Positions 1 to 9,191 of a stretch of DNA of 64,000 nt are shown here, one piece after another. The translations under genes and the position numbers were made by a program. The stretch spans positions 1,054,001 to 1,118,000 of the forward strand of contig NZ_CP063362.1 in NCBI RefSeq assembly GCF_016807805.1, given 5' to 3'. This DNA comes from Xanthobacter dioxanivorans (lineage in GTDB: Bacteria > Pseudomonadota > Alphaproteobacteria > Rhizobiales > Xanthobacteraceae). Every line of letters begins with the position of its first letter. The first letter of the stretch is position 1. The notes beneath the pieces were generated by a model that had not been told where the DNA came from, made no database searches, and was given only the letters and a program-made list of their open reading frames with translations.

Positions 1-37
1 GCTCCGTATCGGGCGGGCGCGGCATCGGGCGCTCGCC

Positions 38-1761
38 TCAGTGCCCCGAGGCTTCCGAGGCGCCGATGCCGGTCTCCGACCGGACCTCCTGCGCCGGGAA
101 CCCGGCCCGGTCGATCTTCGCCCTCTGGCTGTTGTCGAGGATCGAGACCAGCCAGATCCCCAGGAACCCGAGCGTCATGGAGAACAGGGCCGGCGAGGCA
201 TAGGGGAAGGGCGCCGAGCCCACCGGGTTGCCGAGGGTGGCCTCCCACACCGAAGGTGACAGCACGGTCAGGATCACCGAGGACGCAAGCCCGAGGAACC
301 CGCCGACCACCGCACCCTTGGTGGTGCAGTCCTTCCACAGCACCGACATGAAAAGCACCGGAAAGTTGGCCGAGGCCGCCACCGCGAAGGCCAGGGACAC
401 CATGAAGGCGATGTTCTGCTTCTCGAAGGCGATGCCCAGAAGCACCGCCAGGATGCCGAGGCAGATGGTGGTGATGCGCGAGACCTTCAGCTCCGAGGCG
501 CTGTCGGCCTTGCCGCCCTTGAACACGGTGGAATAGAGGTCGTGCGACACCGCCGAGGCGCCGGATAGGGTCAGGCCCGCCACCACCGCGAGGATGGTCG
601 CGAACGCCACCGCCGAGATGAAGCCGAGGAAGATGTTGCCCCCACCGCCCGAGCCAGGTGCACCGCCGCCATGTTGGAGCCGCCGATGAGGCCGCCCTTG
701 GCGTCGAGGAACTCCGGATTGGTGAGCACGAAGGTGATGGCGCCGAAGCCGATGATGAAGGTGAGCAGGTAGAAGTAGCCGATCCACCCGGTGGCCCACA
801 TCACCGACTTGCGCGCTTCCTTGGCGCTCGGCACGGTGAAGAAGCGCATCAGGATATGGGGCAGGCCGGCGGTGCCGAACATCAGCGCCATGCCGAACGA
901 GATGGCCGAGATCGGGTCCTTGATGAAAGTCCCCGGCCCCATGATGGACTGCCCGGCAGCGGCCGCCGCCTCCGGCGCGGCGCCCTTGGCCAGGGCGATC
1001 TGGGTCTTGACGCCCACCGCCGCGGCGAACATGCCCTCCGGGCTGAAGCCGTAGCGCCACATGACCATGAGGGCCATGAAGGTGGCCCCGCCCAGAAGCA
1101 GGCAGGCCTTGATGATCTGCACCCAGGTGGTGGCGGTCATGCCGCCGAACAGCACGTACACCATCATCAGCGCGCCGACGATGACCACCGCGATCCAGTA
1201 GTCGAGGCCGAACAGCAGCTTGATGAGCTGGCCGGCGCCCACCATCTGGGCGATCAGGTAGAAGGCCACCACCACCAGCGTGCCGGAGGCGGCGAAGATG
1301 CGCACCGGGGTCTGGGCGAAGCGGAAGGCGGCCACGTCGGCGAAGGTGAACTTGCCGAGGTTGCGCAGGCGTTCCGCCATCAGGAAGGTGAGGATGGGCC
1401 AGCCGACGAGGAAGCCGATCGAATAGATCAGCCCGTCGAACCCGGAGCTCATCACCGCCGCGGAGATGCCGAGGAAGGAGGCGGCCGACATGTAGTCGCC
1501 GGCGATGGCGAGGCCGTTCTGGAAGCCGGTGATACCGCCGCCGGCGGTGTAGAAGTCGGCCGCCGACTTGGTCTTGGCCGCCGCCCACTTGGTGATGAAG
1601 AGGGTGCCGACGACGAAGATCGCGAACATGGCGATCGCCGTCCAGTTGGTGTTCTGCTTCTCCGACGCGCCGATCGCCTCGGCGGCGAAGGCCGACGCGG
1701 GCAGGAGAGCGAGGGCGAGGACGCCCGCAAGGCGCAGCGCCCTGCCGATGGAAGTGTGCAT
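38..1761 (-). pseudogene. actP: Cation/acetate symporter ActP, frame broken by a 1-base homopolymer deletion
   Basis: Sodium:solute symporter family permease that imports acetate and similar short carboxylates across the inner membrane. The ATG at 1761 lies 5 nt after the stop of the upstream DUF485 gene, the usual actP arrangement. An N-terminal hydrophobic leader ([16 protein letters not shown]) precedes many membrane segments and a typical SSS stretch ([24 protein letters not shown]). The frame is open down to [11 protein letters not shown], then runs out; the conserved continuation [19 protein letters not shown] is in the next frame and reads to the stop at 38. The break sits at the C5 run 639-643. 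One extra C restores a 574-residue protein of normal family length. I therefore expect an intact gene in the organism and a sequencing indel here. Confidence 0.9.
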
Positions 1762-1766
1762 CGCGG

Positions 1767-2075
1767 TCACTTGAGCACCTGCTGCTTGATCTTCTCGGAG
1801 AGATCGTCGAACTCGCTGTTGGCGCGCCGGACGTAGAGGGCGGTGATGAGGATCGTGAAGACGATCACGCCGAAGCCGATCGGAATACCCCACGTCATCA
1901 CGCCGTCGCCGATGCGCACCGCGAGAATGTCTTTCCGGAAGGCGATAAGCAGGATGAAGCCGTAATAGACCACCAGCATCGCCAGCGTGAGAATCCAGCC
2001 GAAGCGCGAGCGCTTCGACTTCAGGAGCTGGTAATTGGGATCGGCCGCTATGCGAGCGGCAAGAGATGCATCCAT
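1767..2075 (-). CDS. DUF485 membrane protein (YjcH-like), partner of ActP
   Basis: A 102-residue inner-membrane protein of the DUF485 family. Two hydrophobic segments are visible (about residues 27-46, [20 protein letters not shown], and about 60-82), joined by a short charged loop, with a charged C-terminal tail. The family is almost always encoded immediately upstream of actP, as here, with a 5-nt gap to the ActP start, so the two are co-transcribed. Its biochemical role is not established; it is assumed to assist or assemble with the symporter. The start ATG at 2075 has a strong G-rich ribosome binding site directly upstream (a run of eight G). Confidence 0.9.
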   Translation of the reverse strand: MDASLAARIAADPNYQLLKSKRSRFGWILTLAMLVVYYGFILLIAFRKDILAVRIGDGVMTWGIPIGFGVIVFTILITALYVRRANSEFDDLSEKIKQQVLK

Positions 2076-2729
2076 TGGAGCCCCCCCTTTTGCGGGCCGC
2101 GGAGGTTCCGCGGGCCTGGTTGTTATGTTGTGGTTGACGGGTGCCCTGCACGCGGCCCTTCCGTCGCGCCCGCAATCTGGACCAGTCGCGTGCCCGGCGC
2201 TAGCTGGGTAAATACCGTACTTTGGGCGATGCCCTTAAGGCAGGATCAGGTGCCCCGCGGGCCGCACGGGTCCACGAAGAATCGCATTAGATTGAATGTT
2301 TATGCGCCTTTCTGGGGGATTTAAGCACCCTCGCCCCAGCATTTCGACCGCATGCGGGAGGTCGGGTTCCAGTCGACGCCCGATCTTATACTTTCGGCCA
2401 AAGACTCTGATTGGTTCATCCTTCGTATTATGTCGAAAGTGGCGTTTGCGCCGGTCGGAGCAAGAAACAAGGATACGGCCGCCGGCCCGGCGGTCGCGAT
2501 CCGCAGCCCCGCCGGGCGCCGCAGGGGGTGGCTCCCGCGACGACAAAATCCCTCGTGTCCCATCGCCGCGCGACCGCGCAGATCGATCAGATCCGCCTTG
2601 GTTGCAACCGGCTGCGCGTGTTAGCTTCGCCAGCACATCACGCCCCTCAGTTCCCGTCCGCCGCCGACATCCCATCCCCCGCTGTTTCCTCGCCGGCCTT
2701 CACCACCGCATCCCGAACGGGGAGGATCA
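2076..2729. other. Intergenic region between divergent acetate-permease and Mo-hydroxylase operons
   Basis: About 650 nt without a credible gene. Overlapping open frames here on both strands share no codon-use pattern or recognisable protein features. The region must hold the promoters of two divergent operons, DUF485-actP to the left and the Mo-hydroxylase to the right. It is AT-richer around 2290-2460. I could not identify convincing -35/-10 pairs. A GGGGAGGA ribosome binding site lies just before the rightward start at 2730. Confidence 0.5.
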
Positions 2730-3560
2730 ATGGATCTGAACACGGTCCGGCAGATCAGGACGCCCACGCTCCCCGGTGACATCGAGGCGTGGCCGGCGGG
2801 GCATGCCTGGCTCGCGGGCGGTACGTGGCTGATGTCCGAGCCGCAGCCCTCCGTCGACACGCTGGTGGACCTCCAGGGCTTCGCCTGGCCCGACCTCACC
2901 TTGTCCGATGCCGGCATCGAGATCGCCGCCACCTGTCCCATTGCGCGCGTCGGCGACACCGTGGCGCCGCCGGACTGGCATGCGGCGCCACTGCTGCGGG
3001 CGTGCGTCCATTCGCTGCTGATGTCGTTCAAGGTGGCCGGCGTCGCCACCGTCGGCGGCAACATCTGCATGTCGCTGCCGGCCGGCGCCATGATCTCGCT
3101 GACCGTGGCGCTCGAGGCGACCTACCTGCTCTGGCCACGCGCGGGCGCACCGCGCAGTGTGGCCGCCCTCGACTTTGTCACCGGCAACCACGCCAACATC
3201 CTGGCGCCGGGCGAGCTGCTGCGGGCGATCCAAATCCCCGCCTCGGCGCTGAAGAAGCGCTTCGCCATGCGCCGGGCCTCTCTGACCAAGCTCGGCCGCT
3301 CGGCGGCGCTGCTCATCGGCACGCGCGGGCCGGCGGGCGACCTGCTCCTGACCATCACCGCCGCGACGCCGCGCCCGGTGCAACTGCACTTCCCGCAGCT
3401 GCCGGACGCGCCGGCGATGCAGGCCGCCATCGCCGCGGCGATCCCGGCGGACGGCTATTTCGACGACGTCAACGGCACGCCCGCCTACAAGCGGCACCTC
3501 ACCGCGCATTTCGCGCAGGAGATCCGGGCCGAACTGGCGGCAACCGGGGGCGCGGCGTGA
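2730..3560 (+). CDS. FAD-binding subunit of xanthine dehydrogenase-family molybdenum hydroxylase (CoxM/XdhB-like)
   Basis: Medium subunit of a molybdenum hydroxylase; it carries FAD and passes electrons from the iron-sulfur clusters to the acceptor. The 276 residues show the two FAD-contact motifs of the PCMH-type domain: AGGTWLM near residue 29 and TVGGNICMSLPAGA near residue 110, followed by the C-terminal CO-dehydrogenase flavoprotein domain from about residue 170. Length is typical of the family. The start is supported by a GGGGAGGA site 6-7 nt upstream. Its TGA overlaps the GTG of the next gene by 4 nt, so translation is coupled to the catalytic subunit. The substrate cannot be read from sequence. 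Confidence 0.88.
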   Translation: MDLNTVRQIRTPTLPGDIEAWPAGHAWLAGGTWLMSEPQPSVDTLVDLQGFAWPDLTLSDAGIEIAATCPIARVGDTVAPPDWHAAPLLRACVHSLLMSFKVAGVATVGGNICMSLPAGAMISLTVALEATYLLWPRAGAPRSVAALDFVTGNHANILAPGELLRAIQIPASALKKRFAMRRASLTKLGRSAALLIGTRGPAGDLLLTITAATPRPVQLHFPQLPDAPAMQAAIAAAIPADGYFDDVNGTPAYKRHLTAHFAQEIRAELAATGGAA

Positions 3561-6253
3561 CCTACTCCATCGACGGGCGGCAGGTTTCCGACGAGCCGCG
3601 GCCGGGCCAGTGCCTGCGGACCTTCCTGCGCGATTGCGGCGTGTTCGGCGTGAAGAAGGGCTGCGACGCCGGCGATTGCGGCGCCTGCACCGTATGGCTC
3701 GACGGGGTGCCTGTGCATTCCTGCCTGATGCCGGCCTTCCGCGCCCGGGGGCGGCAGGTCACCACCATCCAGGGCCTCGCGCACGGGGATGAGCTTCATC
3801 CGGTGCAGACGGCCTTCATGGAGGCGCAGGGGTTCCAGTGCGGCTTCTGCACCGCTGGCATGATCATGACCGTGGCCGCCCTCGACGAGGCCCAGCGCGC
3901 CGACCTGCCGCGATCGCTGAAGGGCAACCTCTGCCGCTGCACCGGCTACCGGTCCATCGAGGATGCGGTGGACGGCATCCGCGCCACCGATCACGACGTC
4001 GCCGGCGCGGCCTGCGGCGCGAGCCTGCCCAACCCGTTCAGCCGGGGCATCGTCACCGGCCACGCGCGCTACACCATGGACGTGGCGGTGGACCGCCTGC
4101 TCCACCTCAAGGTGCTGCGCTCGCCCCACGCCCATGCGCGCATCCTGGGCATCGGCCGGGAGAAGGCGCTGGCGGTGCCGGGCGTCGTCGCAGTGTTCAC
4201 CTTCGAGGACGTGCCGCGCAAGCTCTACAGCACCGCCACCCACGAGGATCATCTCGTGGATCCGGACGACACCTACATCCTCGACGACGTGGTCCGCGTC
4301 GTCGGCCAGCGTGTCGCCGCCGTGGTGGCGGAGAGCGAGGCGGCGGCGGAAGCCGGCTGCCGGGCGCTGGAGGTGGCGTACGAGGTCCTGCCCGCCGTGT
4401 TCGATCCGGTCCTCGCCATGGCCGATGGCGCACCCGTCCTCCACCACAAGGGCAACGCGGCCCGGGGCAACATCTACGTCACCTTCGGCGGCGAGGTGGG
4501 CAGCGTGGCGGCCGGCTTCGAGGCCGCGGCGGTGGTGCACGAGAAGACCTATTCCACCTCGCGCGTCCAGCACGCGCACCTGGAGACCCATGGCTCCATC
4601 GCCTGGCGGGACGAAGAGGGACGCGTCCATGTGCGCACCTCCACCCAGGCGCCGTTCATCGTCCACCGCAAGCTCTGCTATTTGTTCGGCATCTTCCCGC
4701 ACGACCTGCACGTGTTCACCGAGCGCGTCGGCGGCGGCTTCGGCGGCAAGCAGGAGATGGTGTCCGAGGATTTGTGCGTCCTCGCCACCCTCAAGCTGGG
4801 GCGCCCGGTGAAGTGGGAGTTCACCCGCGAGGAGGAATTCCTCGGCGCCACCACCCGCCACCAGATGACCACGCGGGTGAAGATCGGCGCCCGCGCCGAC
4901 GGCACCCTCACCGCCCTCGAGGTGCATGTGGTCTCCAATACCGGCGCCTATGGCGGCCACGGCAGCGAGACCCTGGCGGCGGCGCTGGGCAGCCCCATCG
5001 CCGCCTATCGCTGCCCCAACAAGAAGGCCGAGGGCAGCGCCGTCTACACCAACATGATTCCCGGCGGCGGCTTTCGCGGCTATGGCGCCTCGCAGAGCAC
5101 CTTCGCCATCGAATGCGCCATGGACGACCTCGCGGCCAAGCTCGGCATCGCCCCGCTGGCGATCCGCCGCAGCAACATGATCGGGCCGGACGACGTCATC
5201 GAATCGGTGTGGGGAGACCCCTCCGACGTGGCCTTCGGCAGCTATGGCCTCGACCAGTGCCTCGATCTGGTGGAGGCGGAGCTGGCCGGCGGCGGCGGAT
5301 TGCCGGTGCCGGAGGGAGACTGGGCGCAGGGCACCGGCTTCGCCGTGTCCATGCTGGAGAGCGGCCCGCCCACCGAGCACCGCTCCGGCGGCCAGATGCG
5401 GCTGGAGCCGGACGGCTCCTACCACCTCGCCATCGGCTCGACGGAAATGGGCAACGGCTCCATCACCGCGCACCGGCAGATCGCCGCCGAGCTGCTCGGC
5501 GCGCGCGCCGAATCCATCGCCATCATCAATGCCGATACCGACCTCGCGCCCTATGATTCCGGCACCTTCGCCAGCACCGGCACGGTGGTGGCCGGGCAGG
5601 CGGTGGAACTGACCGCCCGGGCCCTGCGCGACAGCATCCGCGCCGGCGCCGCCCGCCTCACCGGCATCCCGCCGGGCGACTGGGCGCTGGCCGACGGGGC
5701 GGTGGTGAGCGGCAACAGCCGCATCCCGCTCGCCGAGCTGCACCGCCGCGGCACCGCCCTCGGCCACCGCTTCGAGGCCCGGCGCAAGGCCTACCTCTCG
5801 CCGCGCACCATCGCCTTCAACGTGCAGGGCGTGCGCCTCGCGGTGCACCGCGTCACCGGCGAGATCCGCATCCTGCACAGCGTGCATGCGGCCGACATCG
5901 GACGCCTCATCAATCCGGTCCAGTGCCGCGGGCAGCTGGAGGGCGCGGTGGCCATGGGGCTCGGCTGGGCGCTCACCGAGCACATGGTGCACGACGAGAA
6001 CGGCCGGCCGCTCAACCCGGCGCTGCGCAACTACCACATCCCGGCCTTCGCCGACACGCCGCGCACCACAATCCTGTTCGCCGACACCTTCGACACCATC
6101 GGCCCTCTCGGCGCGAAGGCGCAGGGCGAATGCGCCATCAATGCGGTGGCGCCGGCGGTCTCCAACGCGCTGGCGGATGCCACCGGCGTGCGCTTCGCGG
6201 AGCTGCCGTTCACGCCCGATCGCATCTTCGACCAGCTCAGCGTGGCGCCGTGA
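3557..6253 (+). CDS. Fused [2Fe-2S] / molybdopterin-binding oxidoreductase subunit (CoxS-CoxL fusion type)
   Basis: Catalytic subunit of a molybdenum hydroxylase. Residues 1-150 form a complete iron-sulfur subunit: ferredoxin-like cluster cysteines in GCDAGDCGACTVW plus a later Cys (VHSC), then the second cluster in CGFCTAGM and CRCTGY. From about residue 160 it is a molybdopterin subunit: VGGGFGGKQE near 390, GGGFRGYGAS near 500, and AKAQGE near 852, which carries the expected catalytic Glu. Total is 898 residues; in CO-dehydrogenase-type enzymes these are normally two proteins. GTG start at 3557, 4-nt overlap with the FAD subunit; the long upstream open frame is a shadow. The next gene starts with a 4-nt overlap. 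Likely hydroxylates an aromatic, N-heterocyclic or aldehyde substrate; which one is unknown. Confidence 0.9.
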   Translation: MTYSIDGRQVSDEPRPGQCLRTFLRDCGVFGVKKGCDAGDCGACTVWLDGVPVHSCLMPAFRARGRQVTTIQGLAHGDELHPVQTAFMEAQGFQCGFCTAGMIMTVAALDEAQRADLPRSLKGNLCRCTGYRSIEDAVDGIRATDHDVAGAACGASLPNPFSRGIVTGHARYTMDVAVDRLLHLKVLRSPHAHARILGIGREKALAVPGVVAVFTFEDVPRKLYSTATHEDHLVDPDDTYILDDVVRVVGQRVAAVVAESEAAAEAGCRALEVAYEVLPAVFDPVLAMADGAPVLHHKGNAARGNIYVTFGGEVGSVAAGFEAAAVVHEKTYSTSRVQHAHLETHGSIAWRDEEGRVHVRTSTQAPFIVHRKLCYLFGIFPHDLHVFTERVGGGFGGKQEMVSEDLCVLATLKLGRPVKWEFTREEEFLGATTRHQMTTRVKIGARADGTLTALEVHVVSNTGAYGGHGSETLAAALGSPIAAYRCPNKKAEGSAVYTNMIPGGGFRGYGASQSTFAIECAMDDLAAKLGIAPLAIRRSNMIGPDDVIESVWGDPSDVAFGSYGLDQCLDLVEAELAGGGGLPVPEGDWAQGTGFAVSMLESGPPTEHRSGGQMRLEPDGSYHLAIGSTEMGNGSITAHRQIAAELLGARAESIAIINADTDLAPYDSGTFASTGTVVAGQAVELTARALRDSIRAGAARLTGIPPGDWALADGAVVSGNSRIPLAELHRRGTALGHRFEARRKAYLSPRTIAFNVQGVRLAVHRVTGEIRILHSVHAADIGRLINPVQCRGQLEGAVAMGLGWALTEHMVHDENGRPLNPALRNYHIPAFADTPRTTILFADTFDTIGPLGAKAQGECAINAVAPAVSNALADATGVRFAELPFTPDRIFDQLSVAP

Positions 6254-7188
6254 CCGAGGCGCCGGCAGGGTCCGTCACCGTCGTCATCCAGACGCGGGTG
6301 CTGGAGGGGCACGAGGCCGCCTTCGCCGCGTGGCAGGAGGAGACGCAGAAGGTGATCGCCGGCTTTCCCGGCTTCATCGAGCAGTCCATCGCCCCGCCCG
6401 CGCCGCCCACGCAGGTGGACTGGGTGATCCTCCAGCGCTTCGCCAGCACCGACGCGGCCGTGGGCTGGCTGAACTCCGGCGCCCGGCTGGCGCGGCTCGC
6501 CGGCGTCACGCACATGCTGGCCGGCCGGGACGACGTGCATCTGGTGCGGGACGGGGCATCGGGCGTGCTGCCGGCGCCCATCGCCATGGTCATCTCCACC
6601 CGGCTCAAGCCGGGGCAGGAGGCGGCCTACCGCGCCTGGGAGCAGCGCATCGCCGCGGCGCAGAGCCGGGCGCCCGGCTTCCAGGGCTACCGGTTCGAGG
6701 CGCCCATTCCCGGCGTGCAGGAGGACTTCCTCTCCATCCTGCGCTTCGACACCGAGGCCAACCTGAACGCATGGCTCTTGTCGCCCGAGCGCAAGGCCAT
6801 GCTGGCGGAGGCGGAGCCCTTCACGGCGGAATTCCATACCCGGCTCGCCCGCACCGGCTTCGACCAGTGGTTCGGCACCACGGCCGGCCAGGCGCCGGCG
6901 GCGTGGAAGCAGAACATGCTGGTGGTGCTCATGCTCTACCCGGTGGTGTTCCTGTTCGGCGCCCTGGTGCAGACGCCGCTGCTCCAGCAGGGCGCGAAGC
7001 TGCCGTTTCCGGTGGCGCTGTTCGTCGGCAACGTGGTCAGCGTCCTCCTCCTGAGCCTGCTGGTGCCGTGGGTGAGCCGGCGCTTCGGCTGGTGGCTGCG
7101 GCCTGGCAGCCGATGGATCGACGCCGTCGGCGCCGGCGTGCTGGTGCTGCTCTACGGCGCGATGATCGCCGCCTTCACCCTGTCCTGA
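6250..7188 (+). CDS. Double ABM-domain protein with C-terminal membrane anchor
   Basis: A 312-residue protein. Two copies of an antibiotic-biosynthesis-monooxygenase (ABM, dimeric ferredoxin-like) domain are visible, about residues 10-100 (VTVVIQTRVLEGHEAAFAAW) and 115-210 (IAMVISTRLKPGQEAAYRAW), each with the typical 'GFPGF / APGFQGY' element. The C-terminal third holds about three hydrophobic spans (roughly 225-247, 258-280, 292-312), so it is probably anchored in the inner membrane with the ABM pair in the cytoplasm. GTG start at 6250 overlaps the preceding stop by 4 nt, tying it to the Mo-hydroxylase operon. Two-ABM proteins with this tail are known in bacteria but without a defined reaction; enzymatic function here is not assured. 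Confidence 0.75.
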   Translation: MTEAPAGSVTVVIQTRVLEGHEAAFAAWQEETQKVIAGFPGFIEQSIAPPAPPTQVDWVILQRFASTDAAVGWLNSGARLARLAGVTHMLAGRDDVHLVRDGASGVLPAPIAMVISTRLKPGQEAAYRAWEQRIAAAQSRAPGFQGYRFEAPIPGVQEDFLSILRFDTEANLNAWLLSPERKAMLAEAEPFTAEFHTRLARTGFDQWFGTTAGQAPAAWKQNMLVVLMLYPVVFLFGALVQTPLLQQGAKLPFPVALFVGNVVSVLLLSLLVPWVSRRFGWWLRPGSRWIDAVGAGVLVLLYGAMIAAFTLS

Positions 7189-7284
7189 GCGCGGTTGCTG
7201 CCGGCGATCGGGCGGCCCAGGGAAAGCTTTGACCTTGCGGCCGCGCTGGGCATGATGCCTGCGTTTTCCGGGGAGGGTTTCGAC

Positions 7285-8868
7285 GTGGATTGTGCTGTGG
7301 CTGTCCTCGTGGTGGGCGCCGGCCCGACCGGGCTTCTGTTGGCGGCCGAGCTCCATCGCCGCGGCGTGGACTGCCTTCTCATTGATGCGCACGAGCGACC
7401 CCTGGACTGGGATCGCGCGACGGTCGTGCATCCGCGCTCCATCGAGATCTTCGAATCCCTCGGCATCGTCGAGCCCCTGCTCGCGGCCGGCGTCAGGCAG
7501 CGCCGGGCGCGCCTGCATTCGAACGGCAGCGCGCTCGGGGACATCGACCTTGCGCTCTGCGGCAGCCGCTATGCGTTCAATCTCGGCGTCTCCGAGGAAG
7601 TCACCGAAGCCATCCTCACCGACTACCTGATCCGGCAGGGGGGTACGGTCACCCGTTCCACCCGGCTGGTCGGCCTGGAGGAACGCGCGGACGGCGTCCT
7701 GGCGACAATGGAGCGCGAGGGCGCGGAAATTCAGGTTCTCGCCCAGTGGGTGGCCGGATGCGACGGGCACCGCAGCACGGTCCGGACACTGGCGGGCATC
7801 GCCCAGGACGGGCACGACATCGCCGAACCATGGGCCGTGTTCGACGCCACCGTGGGCGGCTTTTCGGAATCGTACGAGGCCAACTACGCCTATCTCGACG
7901 AGATCCCGGTGATCCTCACCGCCCTGCCGGACCGGCGCTGGCGCGTCTATCTCCGGCCGAGCACCGAGGACTCCGATCTGGTGGCCGATGCCTCGGCCAC
8001 CATCGCCCGCTACCTGCCGTCGTCCCGTTTCGAGGACGTCGCCAACCCGACCCGCTTCCAGTGCCACACCAAGGTCGCGCAGAGGTACCGGGCGGGACGC
8101 CTGCTGCTGGCCGGGGACGCCGCCCACACCTGCAGCCCCGTGCAGGGCCACGGGATGAACAGCGGATTGCAGGATGCGTACAACCTCTCCTGGAAGCTCG
8201 CGCTGGTCTGCCAGGGGCACTGCCCCGACACCCTGCTCGACAGCTATGAGGCCGAAAGGCGCCCGGTGGCCCAGATGGTGACGACCTCGGGGGACGAGGC
8301 GGACAGCGCCCAGATGCTGAAGGACCCGAGCGAGCGCCGCGCCCGCGACGCGGCCATCCGCGCGGTGTTCGCGAACCCCGCGACGCGCCACCAGGAAGCC
8401 GTCGCCGAGGCGGAACTGAACATCGACTACGGCGGCTCGCCGATCGTGATGGGCGACCGGCACCATGCGCTCGCCCCCGGCCAGCGGCTGCCGGACCGGA
8501 TCGAGGTCCGTGCCGCCGATGGCGGCGTTCTGACCCTCGATGCGTTCACCAACCGCCCCGGCCACACGGCTCTTCTCATCGGCGGCGCATCGACGACCCA
8601 TGACGAGCTGGCGGACGTCCACCGCGCGATCCAGTCGCGCGCCGGCGTCCCGGTCGTCGAGGCTGCCTTCACGCTGACCGCGCAGCCGGAGCAGGGGCAG
8701 GGGCAGGGGCACGGCCGCCTGGAACCCGACGCCGCCGACCGGCTGGGCGTCGGCGCGATGACGCTGCTGGTGGTCCGGCCCGACGGCCATGTGGGCCTGC
8801 GCGCCGATGCCGGCCACGCCGAGGCCCTCGCCGCCTACGGCGCGCTTTTGGGAACCCGGGAGACCTGA
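7285..8868 (+). CDS. FAD-dependent aromatic monooxygenase (PheA/TfdB, MhpA-like)
   Basis: Single-component flavoprotein hydroxylase of 527 residues that would use NAD(P)H and O2 on a phenolic or similar aromatic ring. Visible motifs: the Rossmann GAGPTGLLLAAEL at residues 9-21, the substrate-domain phrase DRATVVHPRSIEIFE, the DG motif GCDGHRSTVRTLAG near 157, and the second FAD/ribityl motif GDAAHTCSPVQGHGMNSGLQ near 277, then a thioredoxin-like C-terminal domain. I place the start at GTG 7285 because GGGGAGGG lies 7 nt upstream and the Rossmann strand begins right after; ATGs at 7252/7255 would add an unlikely N-terminal extension. It follows the Mo-hydroxylase operon by about 100 nt and probably acts on the same class of compounds. 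Confidence 0.87.
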   Translation: MDCAVAVLVVGAGPTGLLLAAELHRRGVDCLLIDAHERPLDWDRATVVHPRSIEIFESLGIVEPLLAAGVRQRRARLHSNGSALGDIDLALCGSRYAFNLGVSEEVTEAILTDYLIRQGGTVTRSTRLVGLEERADGVLATMEREGAEIQVLAQWVAGCDGHRSTVRTLAGIAQDGHDIAEPWAVFDATVGGFSESYEANYAYLDEIPVILTALPDRRWRVYLRPSTEDSDLVADASATIARYLPSSRFEDVANPTRFQCHTKVAQRYRAGRLLLAGDAAHTCSPVQGHGMNSGLQDAYNLSWKLALVCQGHCPDTLLDSYEAERRPVAQMVTTSGDEADSAQMLKDPSERRARDAAIRAVFANPATRHQEAVAEAELNIDYGGSPIVMGDRHHALAPGQRLPDRIEVRAADGGVLTLDAFTNRPGHTALLIGGASTTHDELADVHRAIQSRAGVPVVEAAFTLTAQPEQGQGQGHGRLEPDAADRLGVGAMTLLVVRPDGHVGLRADAGHAEALAAYGALLGTRET

Positions 8869-8909
8869 ACGCCGCGCCGGCACCGCCCTCAGGGAAATCC
8901 GACGCGCGA

Positions 8910-9191
8910 AAGGACGGCTTCCAGGACGGCATCAGCCTTGACGCCCTCGGCAACGTCTGGACTTCCGCCCTGGGCGGCGTGCACTGCCATGCGCCGGACG
9001 GCACCCATCTCGGCACCATCCCCATCCCGGAGCGCGTCTCCAACGTGTGCTTCGGCGGGCGCAAGCGCAACCGGCTGCTCATCACCGCGCAGACCTCGCT
9101 CTACGCCATCGATGTCAACCCGCAGGGCGCCGTCCCCGGCGGGGCGCGCACCGGCGTCCCGGATGGGCCGGTGGGCTCAGACGGCGCGTAG
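8910..9191 (+). pseudogene. Remnant of SMP-30/gluconolactonase-family protein (C-terminal end only)
   Basis: In one frame the translation reads like the last third of an SMP-30/gluconolactonase beta-propeller: DGISLDALGNVWTSALGG, then HLGTIPIPERVSNVCFGG, then NRLLITAQTSLYAID, which are the family's metal-site and terminal blade elements. The N-terminal two thirds of the propeller are absent, no start codon or ribosome site is present, and the preceding DNA is the end of the monooxygenase gene. The fragment begins directly after the monooxygenase stop, suggesting a deletion or rearrangement joined the two. It overlaps the end of the oppositely oriented LysR gene by about 15 nt. Confidence 0.65.

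Noticed and set aside
2296..2779. Overlapping open frames on both strands in the 2076-2729 intergenic region
   Set aside because: No ribosome sites fitting the starts, no family features, and mutually overlapping frames of similar length; likely non-coding.
8700..8712. Short tandem GGGCAG units in the monooxygenase gene
   Set aside because: Only three units encoding a short Gln/Gly stretch; within normal variation for a linker.
3485..8883. Very long minus-strand open frames opposite the Mo-hydroxylase and flavin monooxygenase genes (850 and 950 codons)
   Set aside because: They are compositional shadows of GC-rich genes: low-complexity Arg/Gly/Ala/His-rich translations, no domains, and strong family matches on the other strand.
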